From Rhizoclosmatium globosum (lineage: Eukaryota > Chytridiomycota > Chytridiomycetes > Chytridiales > Chytriomycetaceae): 64,000 nucleotides of DNA. Shown piece by piece: positions 49,001 to 60,081 of the stretch (its first letter is position 1; each line of letters starts with the position of its first letter). The position numbers and the translations under genes were made by a program. Where the stretch lies: positions 124,001 to 188,000 of the forward strand of contig MCGO01000005.1 in NCBI GenBank assembly GCA_002104985.1. Reading direction: 5' to 3'. Below the pieces are notes generated by a model. That model saw nothing but the letters and a program-made list of their open reading frames with translations. It did no database searches and was not told the DNA's origin.

Positions 49001-49129
49001 GAGGGCGAGGGATCCGTCATATGTTAAGTCTCTGATTGCACAGTAGTTTGAAATGATTCCAAGAGTGATATTGACCTTTTGAGGCATTACAAGCGGTAAC
49101 AGGGCAAAGACCCACAGGACGTGCGACAT
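46091..49129 (-). CDS. Class C GPCR-like receptor G
   Basis: The start at 49129 gives a good signal peptide (MSHVLWVFALLPLVMPQ) directly before VNITLGIISNYCAI. The ligand domain shows NLYGLSGFVYFNDIAYLAAV, HVNLKRFSDCGHWYPEAE, SGNSGGWASSIVVQDIVE, DVIAVVADQYSTTA, the phase-2 intron, NQIPYCSSASSAPTFSDK, RALVQ-type ALIVQSDDALG, ARYIFVCGQGSFSASLLYRM and GPKFVWMLYNSPKPYYGDP. Membrane segments run at about 46810-47500 (MLALSVSGLVICAAVLVFVG, SLLVKNLMLVVLF). A basic Ser-rich tail (KKRNSSAAKKRLLPSLSARD) leads to the last exon with the recurring domain (HWHKTIFHIHIIKTRAWVSF, VTMEFENKDKAEEFVKEF). Breaks near 46870 and 48970 are probably errors. It directly precedes the RGS gene in the same orientation. 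Confidence 0.8.
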
Positions 49130-49276
49130 ACTGTACCCCGGTTTATTCCGTTTTTGAAGTGGAAAAGTACAACGGAAAAACACACGTATATGTAAATCTT
49201 GTGCATCACAAACAATCAAACACGTAAGATGAATATGGAAGATAAAAAAATGGGCGATGAGTAGCCATTTCATGAC

Positions 49277-52200
49277 TCACACCAACAATGGTTTTGCTGC
49301 CAATTGACTACCTCGAGGTTTTCCACTTGGCTTTGCAGATGGGCCGAATGCAGGTGGAGGGTTTCTCGCTGAAGAATTCAATCCATAGTAGCTTGGTTTC
49401 AAAACGCTCGGATGAATCTTGTCTTCCGGTTTGTCGATAAATGGCTTGAGAACCAGACCATCTCTGGGGCTATTTTTGGTTTCGACGAAACCAACAAAAC
49501 TAGTCTCATACAGAACAAGTATAACGTGATCGAGACAGGCGTCAAATAGGTTTGTTGCAAACGGTACACGCAAGTCATTCTCTATGGCCGCCTGAACGGT
49601 TTGTCGGAGTGATGGGGTAAGCGAGACTGGAACCGGCGCTTTCTCAGAGATATAAGTCGTGAAAATATTGATGAACTGTGGTTTTTGACTATGTTGCACG
49701 GCTTTGATGGGAATTGAAGGAAGGAGGACACGAGAGGCCACATCCAATGCATTACTATCTTTCTGCTCGATAGCATTTTGAATGAATCGACTCATTGATT
49801 GAGTGAGTCCTTGAGATCGGGCTGTGCGGTATGTCAAAGCGTCGTCAGAACTCTCCGCGGGTGTTATCATCGCAAGTCGATCTTCCAAGGCCGAAACAGC
49901 TTGGTAAAGCAAAAGGTTTCCAAAGAATTCCTTCGAGCTCCTCTACAGAAACGGTTTTAGAGTAAATTACTTCAATATCTGATCAATACCTCAGCGAACT
50001 TTTGGAACTCGCGGAATGAGGGGCTCTCAATACACATAACATTCAAAAACGATGAATATGAGTGCGAAATATCACTTGGCGAGTCGATTGCAGTCATTTC
50101 GGAGTTTGGCTCAAAGAGCATCACAGCTGGACTAATTCGCTCCACCGATTTCAAACTAGCACTTCGCTTCCCTTTCCCAAATAGCCCAGTCAAGAAACCT
50201 CCAGCACCACTGCTTCCTTTTTGACTTAAACTGAGTTTTTTCAACATGGGGCTGCCACCAGAAGAAGTACGACCATTTCCTGTACCTGGTCGAACAAATT
50301 CTCCACTGGCTCCACGAATACTTGATGGAGGAGTAGATTCAGAAACTACCAGCTTTCCTCCATTCTCAATAACAAATGCGCGAAACACTTTTCGTAAAGC
50401 TCGTTAATGACATCATCAGCGCACCCGTCCAGCAGGTCACTTTCGATGGGCCTCAAAAAGTCTTGTTGAAGAGCTGATTGAACTGTCGAACGACGCGTGT
50501 TTGTCGTGAAATGGATTTCTTGCTCGCTATCTCGACCAATAAACGTTCCGTAGATGTCGATAACGGTTGTCTTGAGAGACTCTGGTACTGGGTGTGTTGG
50601 AATAGGGGGTAGACTGGGAAGTTTGGTCACTCGGTTGTAGGAAGGATCTGTTGCACCCGTTCGATTAATAAAACGGGAAAGAGTCTGAGTAATTTGATAA
50701 TCGTTTCGAGCTCTTGAATATGCTGATGGGACTGTTGGACTGATGGCAGGGGTCAAGGCTGCCAGAGTGTCTTCAAACTGGTTGAGAGTCGAAATGAAGT
50801 TTATGTGGCTCTTATAGCCTTGTGACTGCGCGTGATTTACTGTTAATTGACGAGGGTATCCACTGATGAATATCAAATACCTTAGCAAACTTTGTAAAAT
50901 CTCTGAATGCAACCGAGTTAGGATCCATTACTTTGACGAAACACATCCGCGAGAATTCCAACATAATGGCTCAGTGTCTTTACGGTCCATAAATCCAGTG
51001 ACATCCATTAGCAAATTAAATTTGCGGTCGTCTTGAGCTGGCTTACTGTACATCATAGTTGGGCGGTCAAATGAAGTGCCGCGTTCACCAATACTCAGTC
51101 TTGGTGGTCCAGGTGTTGTCGCTCCTCGACGAGAATTGAAAGAGTTTGGTGCACTTGAACTTGTGGTCATGGCTGGCTCCTCCCTTCGAGAATTAGAAGA
51201 TGTAGCGGCTTCCTCATCTGCGAAGACAGAATCGAGAATACCGTCTTTTCGAATGCTCGAATTCAAGCTATGGGCTTGCACACTTTGTGACGCTAAATCA
51301 CTTTGTTGAGCATTGTAGTCCGCAACAGCATTCACGTAGCGCTTGAAAACTCCTGGTACAAATACTGAAGGACAGCATCCATACATTCATCAAGAATATT
51401 TGTTTTCAGCTTTGTGAAGTCCGTAGCTTCAGAGACTTGATTGATGAGACACTGCCGGATAGAAGGGGGTATGGCCAACTGATTATCCTCGCTCAAGACG
51501 AAGCAGTTGACTATTTTTTCATAGTTGTACTTGAGCTCTGTTGGGATGAGACCCTCGGGGATTTCAGGTACAAGAAGGATCGGATCACCTCTAGAAACCA
51601 CTGTCCCATCGAAAGTCGTGGCCTTTAACAAAAAACGAATAATCGATTGAGTCAGACCAGCGTTGCGCGCTCGCGTGAATTGATAAGAAATATCTGGCGT
51701 TGTTGTAGTGATGAAGGCGAGCGAGTCTTCCACAAACGTAGCTTCTTTGTAAAACAATAAGTTTTGAACAGTGCGATCTGCCTGTGTGTAGGACTGACAT
51801 TAGATAAACGAAGGATGACAGGGAGTCATGTGACGAGAATGAGATAGGCCACTCATCCTTAAAAAGGATGATTGAGGAGAAGGGATTCTCTTGGCCATAT
51901 ATATGCATAGTACTCAGAGAAGATTTCGTGGTAAGTTGGCTCGTTCATGGATTGGGGGCGTACGATTGAATTGGTGTGGGATTGGGCCATACCTGTGCGA
52001 ACTTCCAAAACTCCATGAAATCCTTCGATTCTAGCCTCATTACTTTTGCAAACACGATGGATCGTGGATTAGTTGAATAGGGCTCTTGCGCTCCTTCTTT
52101 ATGAAATCGTCGATCGTTGCTGATGTGGCCAATGACGAGGACAGGAGTGTGCAGGGTCTTGGAGGTTGTAAGACTCTCTTTGGTTGCGTTTGAGGAACAA

Positions 52201-52375
52201 TCCTTTGTTGACGAAGCGAAGTGAACATGTCAGACTCCCTCTCGTCGCGATCGGCAAGCGCGGCCAAGGGGGATAATTGAGGAGCGGACTGCATCTGGTT
52301 GTACACTGCTGGTGTTGCGGACACCAAGGGAGAGCCAGGTGTTGGAACATAAGACGACATCTCGTGAGTGTTCAA
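49277..52375 (-). CDS. Protein with three RGS-like domains
   Basis: Regulator of G-protein signalling: RGS domains speed GTP hydrolysis by G-alpha subunits. A disordered N-terminus (MNTHEMSSYVPTPGSPLVSA) leads to three repeats, each split by an intron after an F-x-x-F-x-K-F-A start. Domain 1 (52040-51340) has FVEDSLAFI, ARNAGLTQSIIRFL, SIRQCLINQVSEATDFTKL. Domain 2 (50950-50380) has FEDTLAALTP, VIDIYGTFIGRDSEQEIHF, RRSTVQSALQQDFLRPIESD. Domain 3 (50020-49450) has SFREFQKFAE, ALEDRLAMITP, FINIFTTYISEKAPVPV and TVQAAIENDLRVPF. Ser/Gly-rich linkers separate them. Phase breaks near 51350 and 50388 (an AAAA run) follow domains 1 and 2. It ends at 49277, about 150 bp from receptor G. RGS assignment rests on repeated helix patterns and is good, not certain. 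Confidence 0.68.
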
Positions 52376-53152
52376 CTTACAGTTGATGATTGAGAAGAAA
52401 TTGGGTTGCTTGCATGGGCTTGTGTCGCTCTCCCATTATCTTGCTCGCGCTATTATTGTCATATGGCCAGCAACTTCAGGGCTTCTTTGAATTGAAAGTC
52501 TAAAAGGAGCAAGTGCGGCTTCCTTTTGAGATTTACTCATTAATAATGACACGAAATCTCCCACTTGAAGCCATAACAGTCCCGTCCTTAAAAGGTTTCC
52601 GCTAAACGTTGTGTGCCCGAAGTTGACAACTTCCTCCAAGGAATACAGGCTATTAATTCAGAAAGACGGTTTCGGCACATGACCGCAATGGAGTAGCGTT
52701 CACTTTTTCTTTACAGGTTAGTATTAAAGATCGGGACGTCCGACCAGGCAGTATTACAAGACTCACTTTCAAGTTGATAAAAAATGTCATACTTATTTGA
52801 GGACTTGTAGTAGTAATTTTGCAATTCGAACAGCTGGTATTTTCACACTATCTTATTGGTTTTTGTGAAAGGAATTAAACTTGTAAACGACACTAAGACC
52901 GATCTTCTGCCGGGTGCAAGTGCGATGGCGACTCAGGATGGTCTTGTTCGTCTTCTCCCTTTTTCCTTATCTGCATTGCCATCAACATTCAAAATTCTTG
53001 TGACCCAGCAAGTTGGGCTTGCGTGCCGTGCGCCGCAAGCGCTTTGGAGAATCTTCAAAGGAAAGAACTGCTTAGTAGCGCATTCATAGCATCCATAAAA
53101 ATAATGCAGAAGAGCATTGGTGTGGGGCTGGACGGCCCAAATCTCCATCTAG
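52376..53152. other. Intergenic region or unassigned 5' exons
   Basis: This gap separates the RGS gene and the first zinc-finger gene, which diverge from it. It may hold both promoters and the first exon of the zinc-finger gene; an ATG at 52926 opens 54 codons but shows no family signature. A minus-strand ORF at 52436-52639 has no support. No repeat or RNA gene was recognised. Confidence 0.4.
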
Positions 53153-53770
53153 TTGCCCCAATTTTTTTTTCAGGTCAAAGAACCTTCGCAATCACCTGCA
53201 AAGCAGCCTCACCAATGTCAGATCGGTCCGTATCTCCCTCGATTGCTTCATCCCTTGGAGACGACATCCATCCAGGCTGGAAAGCGCTACCCTTGCAAGG
53301 TGTGCGAGAAGACATTCAGGTTTGTTGGGTTTGTCATTGAGGGTATGGGATCTCAATCAATTCATCACACAGCACGTCAGGCCAACTCTCTCGCCACAAC
53401 CGCATCCATAAGGGCGTCAAACGTTCTTCTGTACAGTTCCAGGCTGTGACCGTAGTTTTTTCCGCGCGGACAATCGAGAGTAAGTGTGCGTGCGGCGTAT
53501 GCATTCAATTTAAATGGGTATCTCATGTGCAGGCAGCATGCAAAGTCTCATATGCGACGCATTCAAAGGCAACAGTTGCGAGAGAGCGAGGCGATCGCTT
53601 GTCGGGTCTTGTCGTCAGGTGCCTTGATGCCCCCACAACAACTTATGCCAGCCACAACGTCGACACTTTCGCCTCCACTGACGCCTCCGTTCGTGACAAG
53701 TGACAACAAATCGAGCGTTGCTTCCGAAGAAATGCAATCTATGGGATTTCTATACCAATGGAGCTTCTAA
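53153..53770 (+). CDS. C2H2 zinc-finger protein, tandem copy 1 (frame break in finger 2)
   Basis: Putative DNA-binding transcription factor with two C2H2 fingers. Finger 1 is split by an intron (about 53319-53380): RYPCKVCEKTF joins to TSGQLSRHNRIHKG. Finger 2 reads FFCTVPGCDRSFFRADN and, after a second intron (about 53479-53533), EQHAKSHMRR; spacing is the normal C-x4-C-x12-H-x3-H. Between the fingers one base is missing near 53430 relative to copies 2 and 3, so finger 2 is out of frame as given. A Ser/Thr/Pro-rich tail ends at 53770. The 5' end is uncertain: the exon with finger 1 begins after a T-rich acceptor near 53173. It is a pseudogene or a consensus error; the intact introns and finger residues favour error. 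Confidence 0.6.
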
Positions 53771-54374
53771 CCAATAACGCCCTCCCATGGAATGAAAACA
53801 ACAACAACGAACAAAAGCATCTAGAGATTGGTATACAGGAATGCTCCAAAACTTCTATTTCTTTCTTGTGCGATTAGTGTATATACTTGTGTCTCTGCTG
53901 ACATAATCCATTCTTCTCTTTTCTTCTGTAGTTATGACAGTAAATAGTTTTTTTTCTTCTATTCACATTTCTTTCCTTGAATTCGGTTCTCGTCTCAATC
54001 AAGTCGGGTCTGCTGAGGATCTCTCTTGGTACAGTATTATACCACCCAAGAAATTATATATGATAACAAACAGAAAAGGGAGCGGGGGAAACCAAAAGAA
54101 CCCAATAATGCTTTCAGATAGTTAACTTGGAATATCAGACAGACAAGAAAAAAGTTTATGAACCACCTCTGTTATTGCAATCCTTGAAATGCGAGTGTCT
54201 GGACATTTACCTCACTTTTTAAGAGTGCGGATTCGTTTGATCAGGGATGAGGGTGGGCACGACCTTCCAAAGCCTCTTCCTTCCGCCATCAAATTTTCAT
54301 GTCAGGGTTTCCAGCTTTCCAACCCGATCCTTTCCGAGATTGTGTTGCAACCCAAAACAAAAAAATTTCCAAAA

Positions 54375-55225
54375 ATGGTGATGGAATCGGCTCTCATTCT
54401 TCTGTCCAGTGTCGCGGCTGAGAAGCAAGTCCCAGCGGTGGCCAAATCTTCCAAACGGTATCCATGCAAAGTATGCGATAAAGACTTTTCAACAAGGTTG
54501 TGGCGAGAATGAATACCCTCCCCTTGATCTTCATTGAGATGGCGCCATCTTCGTTGAGGAGACACCACCGCCCTTAGCCTTTCATTATTGCTGTTCGCTG
54601 TTTCTTATCTTGTGTTACAGTGGCCATCTTAGCCGGCACAGGCGCATTCACTTTGGAAACAAACGGTATCAATGCGAAGTTCCAGGCTGCGACCGTACTT
54701 TCTTTCGAGCCGACAACTGCTAGTAAGTTCTATCATCTAACGCCTGAGTTCAATGAGCAGAGAAGATGTTGGACTCATGGGGGGTTCCGACAAAGGGTCT
54801 TTCAGGTCTTATCAGTCCCTTATCAGCTTTTGGGGGTCTCGGAAGGCAATCACCGTTTCAGCACACCACCCCTTCCCAAAATCTTTTCTGTCAGGGGTTC
54901 TAACTCTAAGATACATAGTCAACATACCAAGAGCCACAAGAAACGATTGGAACAGGAAGTGCGAGGGGTGGCAGCTGTGCAAACCTCGGGAACATCGGGT
55001 GCCACTGACACCTCTTACATCTCCATTCCTGCCAGCCCTCCTGTTAATGCGCAAGTATTAGTTCGATCAGCAGTGTATGATACAAGGCCAATGGCGGATC
55101 AAAAACAAGAGACAATCTTACCGTTACGACCGCCCTACTATTCCCCTTCACCAGTAGAATCACCCCCTCGATTCACAGGTTCTCTTGAGCAATTATGCGA
55201 AGGTGTGTTTATTGAAATCTTCTGA
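54375..55225 (+). CDS. C2H2 zinc-finger protein, tandem copy 2
   Basis: Starts MVMESALILLSSVAAEKQ. Finger 1 (RYPCKVCDKDFST) is split by an intron at 54497-54620 and continues SGHLSRHRRIHFGNKRYQCE. Finger 2 (CEVPGCDRTFFRADN) is split by a GTAAGT intron near 54723-54918 and continues CYQHTKSHKKR. All four zinc ligands per finger are present with C-x2-C-x12-H-x3-H and C-x4-C-x12-H-x3-H spacing. A Ser/Pro/Gln-rich tail (SGATDTSYISIPASPPVNAQ, LPLRPPYYSPSPVESPPRF) ends at 55225 and may be an activation or repression region. Intron positions match copies 1 and 3, so the three arose by local duplication. Nuclear localisation is presumed. The target is unknown. Confidence 0.72.
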
Positions 55226-55704
55226 AGAGCTTATTACTAATTTCGTATCTTTATCGTTAGTCCAATCTCAATCATTCAAGACATCCATTTCATTTTTAGT
55301 TGATTGAGCGCTGTTTGGCTGCTGGTTGACCAATTTTGGCTGTGTTTTTGAATGTTTTGCATCACTATGTCCTTTCTGTATTCCAAAAAATGTTGCCGAC
55401 AATTTGTAGAAGGCTACTAATAAAAGTAAAAGTCAATCTTGTCCTTTGCACCTTTGCGGCCGCGACCCTGTTCAATGTTGATTTGCTTTGCTCCATTTTT
55501 TTTCCCCTTGCGACCGGGAGTGCTTGGGTAACTCATGGCCCGCCAACGTGGTACGATCAACTGTGATAGTTTCACGTTGTACCTCAGTTTCATCACTACC
55601 TCACTCTTCTTGCGCTGGCATGTGTAACACCCCAAATTCAGGGGAGGGACAAGCCCGCGTTGGAGCAAGTTTGACGCCAAAAATTTTCTTGGAAAGTGAC
55701 AAGA
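55226..55704. other. Intergenic region between zinc-finger copies 2 and 3
   Basis: I see no supported gene here. Small ORFs on both strands are non-homologous to the neighbours. The stretch probably holds the 3' end of copy 2 and the promoter of copy 3. Confidence 0.45.
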
Positions 55705-56456
55705 ATGGACGATACTTCAGAAGGCGAAAGCACAGGAAGAAAGAGCGGATCTTCGTCAACGTCTGCAAGGAACAAATCCAAGAGGTTCTATTGTCCTGTA
55801 GAGGGATGCGGGAAGGACTTTTCGACGTGTGAGTAGCGAGTGAGAGATTGTGGTTGACTGGCAACCCTGAACACTTTTCTGCAGCGGGACACCTGGCGCG
55901 GCACCAGCGAATCCACCGAGGAGACAGAAAGTTTGTGTGTGAATGCGGGCGGACATTCTATCGCCGTAAGTTGGATGCTTTTTGGGTCTGTGCTGCTCAC
56001 TCTCCTATCCATCAAACCAACTACTGTACTCGGCCTTAGACGATAACCTGACACAACACCGGCGCTCGCACCGGGATGCTGTCTTTGCACCTGCTGCTCC
56101 AGTGGAAGAAGACCCGGGCCTGGGCGTTGTTGCGCCGCCGGCGGAGTTCTTCAATCCCACTCTTCACTTCTTTCAACAAACACAGAACATCCATCCGCAA
56201 ATACCGGATCTGTACCAATCTCTTCTACAGCCACAATACGCACCTGCTGTTAATCCCCTGGGCTCACTTGAAGTGGTCATGCCTGTCGCCTCATTAGTAA
56301 ACGATAGTCACACTCAGGGTCCGACAAATGCAGCACCGCCGCCCCCACCTACGCAACCAGAAGCCAAAGAAGGTAAACAACTATTCTCTATCTATTTTCG
56401 TATCTCTAACACCTCCCACAGTGTCCAAGACATCTTTGGCTTTCCTTTTGGATTAA
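55705..56456 (+). CDS. C2H2 zinc-finger protein, tandem copy 3
   Basis: ATG 55705 (MDDTSEGESTGRKSGSSSTS). Finger 1: RFYCPVEGCGKDFST, intron about 55828-55884, SGHLARHQRIHRG. Finger 2: RKFVCECGRTFYRR, intron about 55964-56039, DNLTQHRRSH. A tail with Pro/Gln runs (NAAPPPPPTQPEAKE) is followed by a last intron (about 56372-56431), giving the short end SKTSLAFLLD with stop at 56454..56456. Reading through that intron would instead stop at 56485. The frame is intact throughout. Finger order, linker and intron positions match copies 1 and 2, but finger 1 has the longer C-x4-C form and finger 2 the shorter, the reverse of the other two. Confidence 0.75.
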
Positions 56457-56778
56457 GTGCCGCTGGTCCCCTTATATTTCAGTAAATGCTTCCGGCCCCA
56501 CACCAACGTACACACCCTGATTGTTGTTAATATACCTTTATAATTACCTTGGGAATATTTAATAAATGCGAGCATCTTAAAATGGTGCGAGGAGATGAAC
56601 ATTTTTGTTGCGTCTCTTCAACCATCGGATCTCCAAATATGGAGATGGAAGAAATCATGATTTCGAATTTCGAATTATACAAAAATTCGTGCGGGGATGA
56701 GTGCATCGTGCATGCGCCAAAGTGGTTTTATTAAAAAAGTCGCAAGCCCAATCGATAATCTCAATTACAAAAATTAAT
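56457..56778. other. Intergenic region between convergent genes
   Basis: Shared 3' region of zinc-finger copy 3 (plus) and the amine oxidase gene (minus). It is AT-rich. One short plus-strand ORF (56567-56734) has no recognisable similarity. Confidence 0.45.
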
Positions 56779-58624
56779 TTATTTGGAGATTCCCAATGAA
56801 AGAGCCACATTATCGGCCTCAAGTAAGCCCGACATTAATGCTCCATGAACTGTGCCAAAATGATGGGGGGATGTATGGTCACCAGCGAAATGAATTGCTT
56901 GGCAGCCTGTTGGATTGTTAACTGTTTCTGGGAAAGGCACAGGTTCAGATAAAGTAATAATATCGGCAATAGATGCACCCGTCCTGACTGGTAGATACTG
57001 CACAACATAAATTGTAAGCATTGGGAGACCAAAAACTCTCGCGATACTTACAACCGCTGCTCCCATCGAAAAAGGATCCGCTTCCCATCGAGTTACTCTC
57101 ACACTCAAAGGTTCTGGAACTCCAACCAATACATGACCATCGTCATCCTCCCGCTCAAAACATAGCCTCAGCATATCCATAAACAAGTCTTCCACTTCAC
57201 CGTCCTCCATTTCCTCGATTCTGCGAGCATGTCGTTGACTCACATGTGCAACCAACACAGCAGGCCCCACAACACCTTCTTTCCGATGCATCTTCTCGAT
57301 GTTCACAAACCATACGAGACCTGGCTCCTCTGCTCCTTCGTCAAAGTCCATTCCTCGACGAACTCCACTTTCAGGCAAAAACGTCCAAAACCCGTCCAAG
57401 TCAGCCGCCCAAAAGGGGTGAGGGAACTCGAGCACGATTTTGTCAATTAACCCGACACCAAGTTTTGATATTGCAATTTGATGGTCAGGGGGAAGTGGAG
57501 GGTGGAATAAGGATTGGTGTTGGGACTGGAGAATGCCAAGTGGGAGAGTGCAAATCACGGTTTTTGCAGAGTACGTTGTTCCGTGAGCTGTGTGAACGGA
57601 TATGGGGTGTAGTTCAGATTCTAAAGCGTTTGAGTAGTCGATGCAGGTGACTTGCTGGTTAAGTTTGAGGACTTCAGAGGATGTCGATAGGATTCCGCCG
57701 GCTGCAATTTTGAGGAGGTCCCATAGTCCATCTGGAGCATATAAGTGCGGTCCAGAGAATTCTCGTTTTGAGTGGTTACGGAACGATATTTGAGTTAGGT
57801 CAGCACCGTCCGTTAGCTCAAGAATATTTGTGAGTGGGCGAAGCAGAGGTGTTTGATGGAATTCTTCCTGTAATACTGAATCCTATTTCGAGCATGAGCA
57901 CGAACGCGATTCAAAAAATGATAACTACCTGCATCAACCAATCACGAACTGAAATAGTTTCCTCTTCCTCCTTAAACGCATCAATCAACTCATCAATGTG
58001 AATCGGCTGCTTCAAGTCAATAGTCAAATCCGGCGGATTCACATTGACAGAGGATGTGTCTCTCTCCACCGAATCTGACACTCCCATTCGTTCCCACCAA
58101 CTCTTTCGCCGTTTTCCCATAAAACTATCCTCAACCTCTAGTTTTGAGTAAGCAGGTTCTTCCTTGCGCTCGGCCTTCAGTCGTTCCTTTGCAGCCCATA
58201 TTGTGTTGATGAGCGAGTTTGACAGGTCAGCATCAAGTGGATTTCCTCCCTCGTCGAATACAAGAACGTTTTCGATGCTATGTACCCGTAGGTTGAGATT
58301 CGACAGTGGATTTCCCGATGTTCCACGAATACAACTGTTGCCACAGATAAGAATCCTGCCTTGTTCAAACAAACAAGCTCACCTTGCACCCAAATCAAGT
58401 GGCGTTTCTTGTATGTCCTGAGTCAGAATTCTGCCACCGATTCGATCTCTCGCTTCCAACAAACACAGCGAAGTGCATCCAGCCTTGCGCAAGGACTCTG
58501 CAGCCGCCTTTAAACATGCCTTAGTCTTTCCCTCAGAGCCAATTAAGTCACATACAAGTCCTGCGATTCCTGCGCCAATGACGATACAGTCAAATGTGAA
58601 ATCACCCGAGTCTTCTGTTGCCAT
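56779..58624 (-). CDS. FAD-dependent amine oxidase (polyamine/monoamine oxidase family)
   Basis: Flavoprotein that would oxidise amines such as polyamines using FAD. The ATG at 58624 is followed by the dinucleotide-binding motif IVIGAGIAGL and LLEARDRIGGRIL. The latter is the Rossmann Glu segment and GG-doublet typical of the family; the insert between them (SEGKTKACLKAAAESLRKAG) is slightly longer than usual. The middle has LPLNSLNLRVHSIEN-like and DGLWDLLKIAAGG sequence, then TVICTLPLGILQ. C-terminal GLIDKIVLEFPHPFW and the FAD-contact end HFAGDHTSPHHFGTVHGALM (family: FAGE/D, T...G..GA..SG) are present. Introns lie near 58373-58390 and 57870-57915. Localisation signals are not evident. An LSD1-type role is unlikely because no SWIRM or tower region is present. 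Confidence 0.8.
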
Positions 58625-59243
58625 TTTTGGATTTCCTCACTCACTGTTCCCTTCACTTTTTCTTCCAAAACCAACTCTCACTTGATGTTGCCCGTTACCC
58701 TGACTGCTAGTTGTCACGGCAAAGCCAACTGACCTACCATCGTTCATTTGCTCACCCTCTTTCTCTCTCCTTCTGTCCTCTTCTTCCCTACATCGCCTCC
58801 GATCACGCACCATTATCTGCTCTCCGGAATATACTGTTCTGTGACGGTTGAGTTAACCGGTGTGCGGAGAACGAACAGCGTCAGGTTAGCTGGAACTTCG
58901 TCAATGAAGCTCTATGCTCAATAGATTGCTGGATATCTCGTTTTGCATTTCCACCACCTTCCATCAACTTCCAACACTCTGATATATGCGATTTGTTATC
59001 ACAGTGCTCTGTCCTTAGTCTTGGTTATATGATGAACCGCAACAATATCAACTTGCTGTACCTTTGCCCACATGGTGCTTGCGAGTTAAACATGATGCGA
59101 AGACGAAATCAACATCTAACAGAACCGGATCTTTGTTTCCTTTCAGGAACCTTTTGCCAAAAGAATAGGGATCTGGCTTTGAGGGTGTGGGACATCTAAA
59201 CCTTTTCCGTTCATATCAATAAACGTTGTATTTATTATCCAGT
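58625..59243. other. Intergenic region, no gene recognised
   Basis: About 620 bp lie upstream of the amine oxidase and downstream of the GNAT gene. A plus-strand ORF at 58993-59199 (68 codons) lacks any family signature and I do not call it. T/C-rich stretches near 58640-58800 on the plus strand could be promoter sequence of the amine oxidase. Confidence 0.45.
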
Positions 59244-60028
59244 TTAATTTATTATCGGCTGTTGTCGCCGTGTTCTACTGATTGAAGAACCAAATAACAG
59301 CTGATTGAGTATACTTCTCACAGTAACTCCATCAGTAAGGGACAGCGGAGAGAAATCACCATATTCTTTGCCGCCATTCTTCGCATAAAACTCCTTCCCT
59401 TTCCCCATGATTCAAGCTGAACGGCGTCGCAGTTCCGAATTCGGGCTTCATCCAAAACTACAGCACTGTTGAATGTCTGTTAGGATTCAAAAAGCAAAAC
59501 TAACCTTTTGGAGCAACAATGTTCCTACCCCTGATTTCTGTATTCTGGATCTACTCCCATTTGGCGAACGTAGAGGTATGACTTTCCAGCCAACCAAGTG
59601 TGGACATCCTCTGCAGATTTCTCATAACACTTTCCCCAATTCTCCATGAGCTTATAAGAGTTGACGGTATCTGGATCGTGAAGATTACGCTCGTTAGATT
59701 GAGATGGATGCAATGTCAACGGATACCAATATCACTTGAATCGAGTCACTGAGCTCAGCCCTCCACCATGACTGGATTTCGCCATTTGCATCAGATTCCA
59801 TAGCAGGAGAGTACTCTTTTGTTCTGTATCTTGTCAATACAGAGCCAATCAGTTTGTTTGTCTCCGTATCAATCGCCACAAAGCCAACGTTCTGTGGGCT
59901 GGCAGCAACAGCATCCTTGTGCCAAACTAGCCAAGCTGCAGGCCATGTGTTGCAGAAGGCCAGTTGGCGATGAGCTTGTCGTTCAAAGCTTGTCCGTCGG
60001 AAGGCTGGATGGGTCTAATTTCAATCAT
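59244..60028 (-). CDS. GNAT-family N-acetyltransferase (frame breaks)
   Basis: Predicted acetyl-CoA-dependent acetyltransferase. The ATG at 60028 gives MIEIRPIQPSDGQALNDKLI; then TWPAAWLVWHKDAV, FVAIDTETNKLIGSVLTRYR (strand beta-2/3), a 44-bp intron at about 59700-59743, and SYLYVRQMGVDPEYRNQG. The last is GNAT motif A with the acetyl-CoA loop Q-G-x-G-x-x-L read in the next frame (VGTLLLQK). The C-terminal part has ESWGKGKEFYAKNGGKEYGD, the usual A-x-x-F-Y region, and stops at 59244. Phase breaks near 59950, 59545 (a GGGG run) and 59415 (between G and A runs) interrupt it. All are single-base and two sit in homopolymers, so error is likelier than decay. The substrate is unknown. Confidence 0.62.
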
Positions 60029-60081
60029 TTTTGTGGAGTAGTTTCTTTATTTTATGAATTTATAATCATAACCTTGGCCTT

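Noticed and set aside
58993..59199. Plus-strand 68-codon ORF in an intergenic gap
   Set aside because: No recognisable motif, no paralog in the window and no intron or context support.
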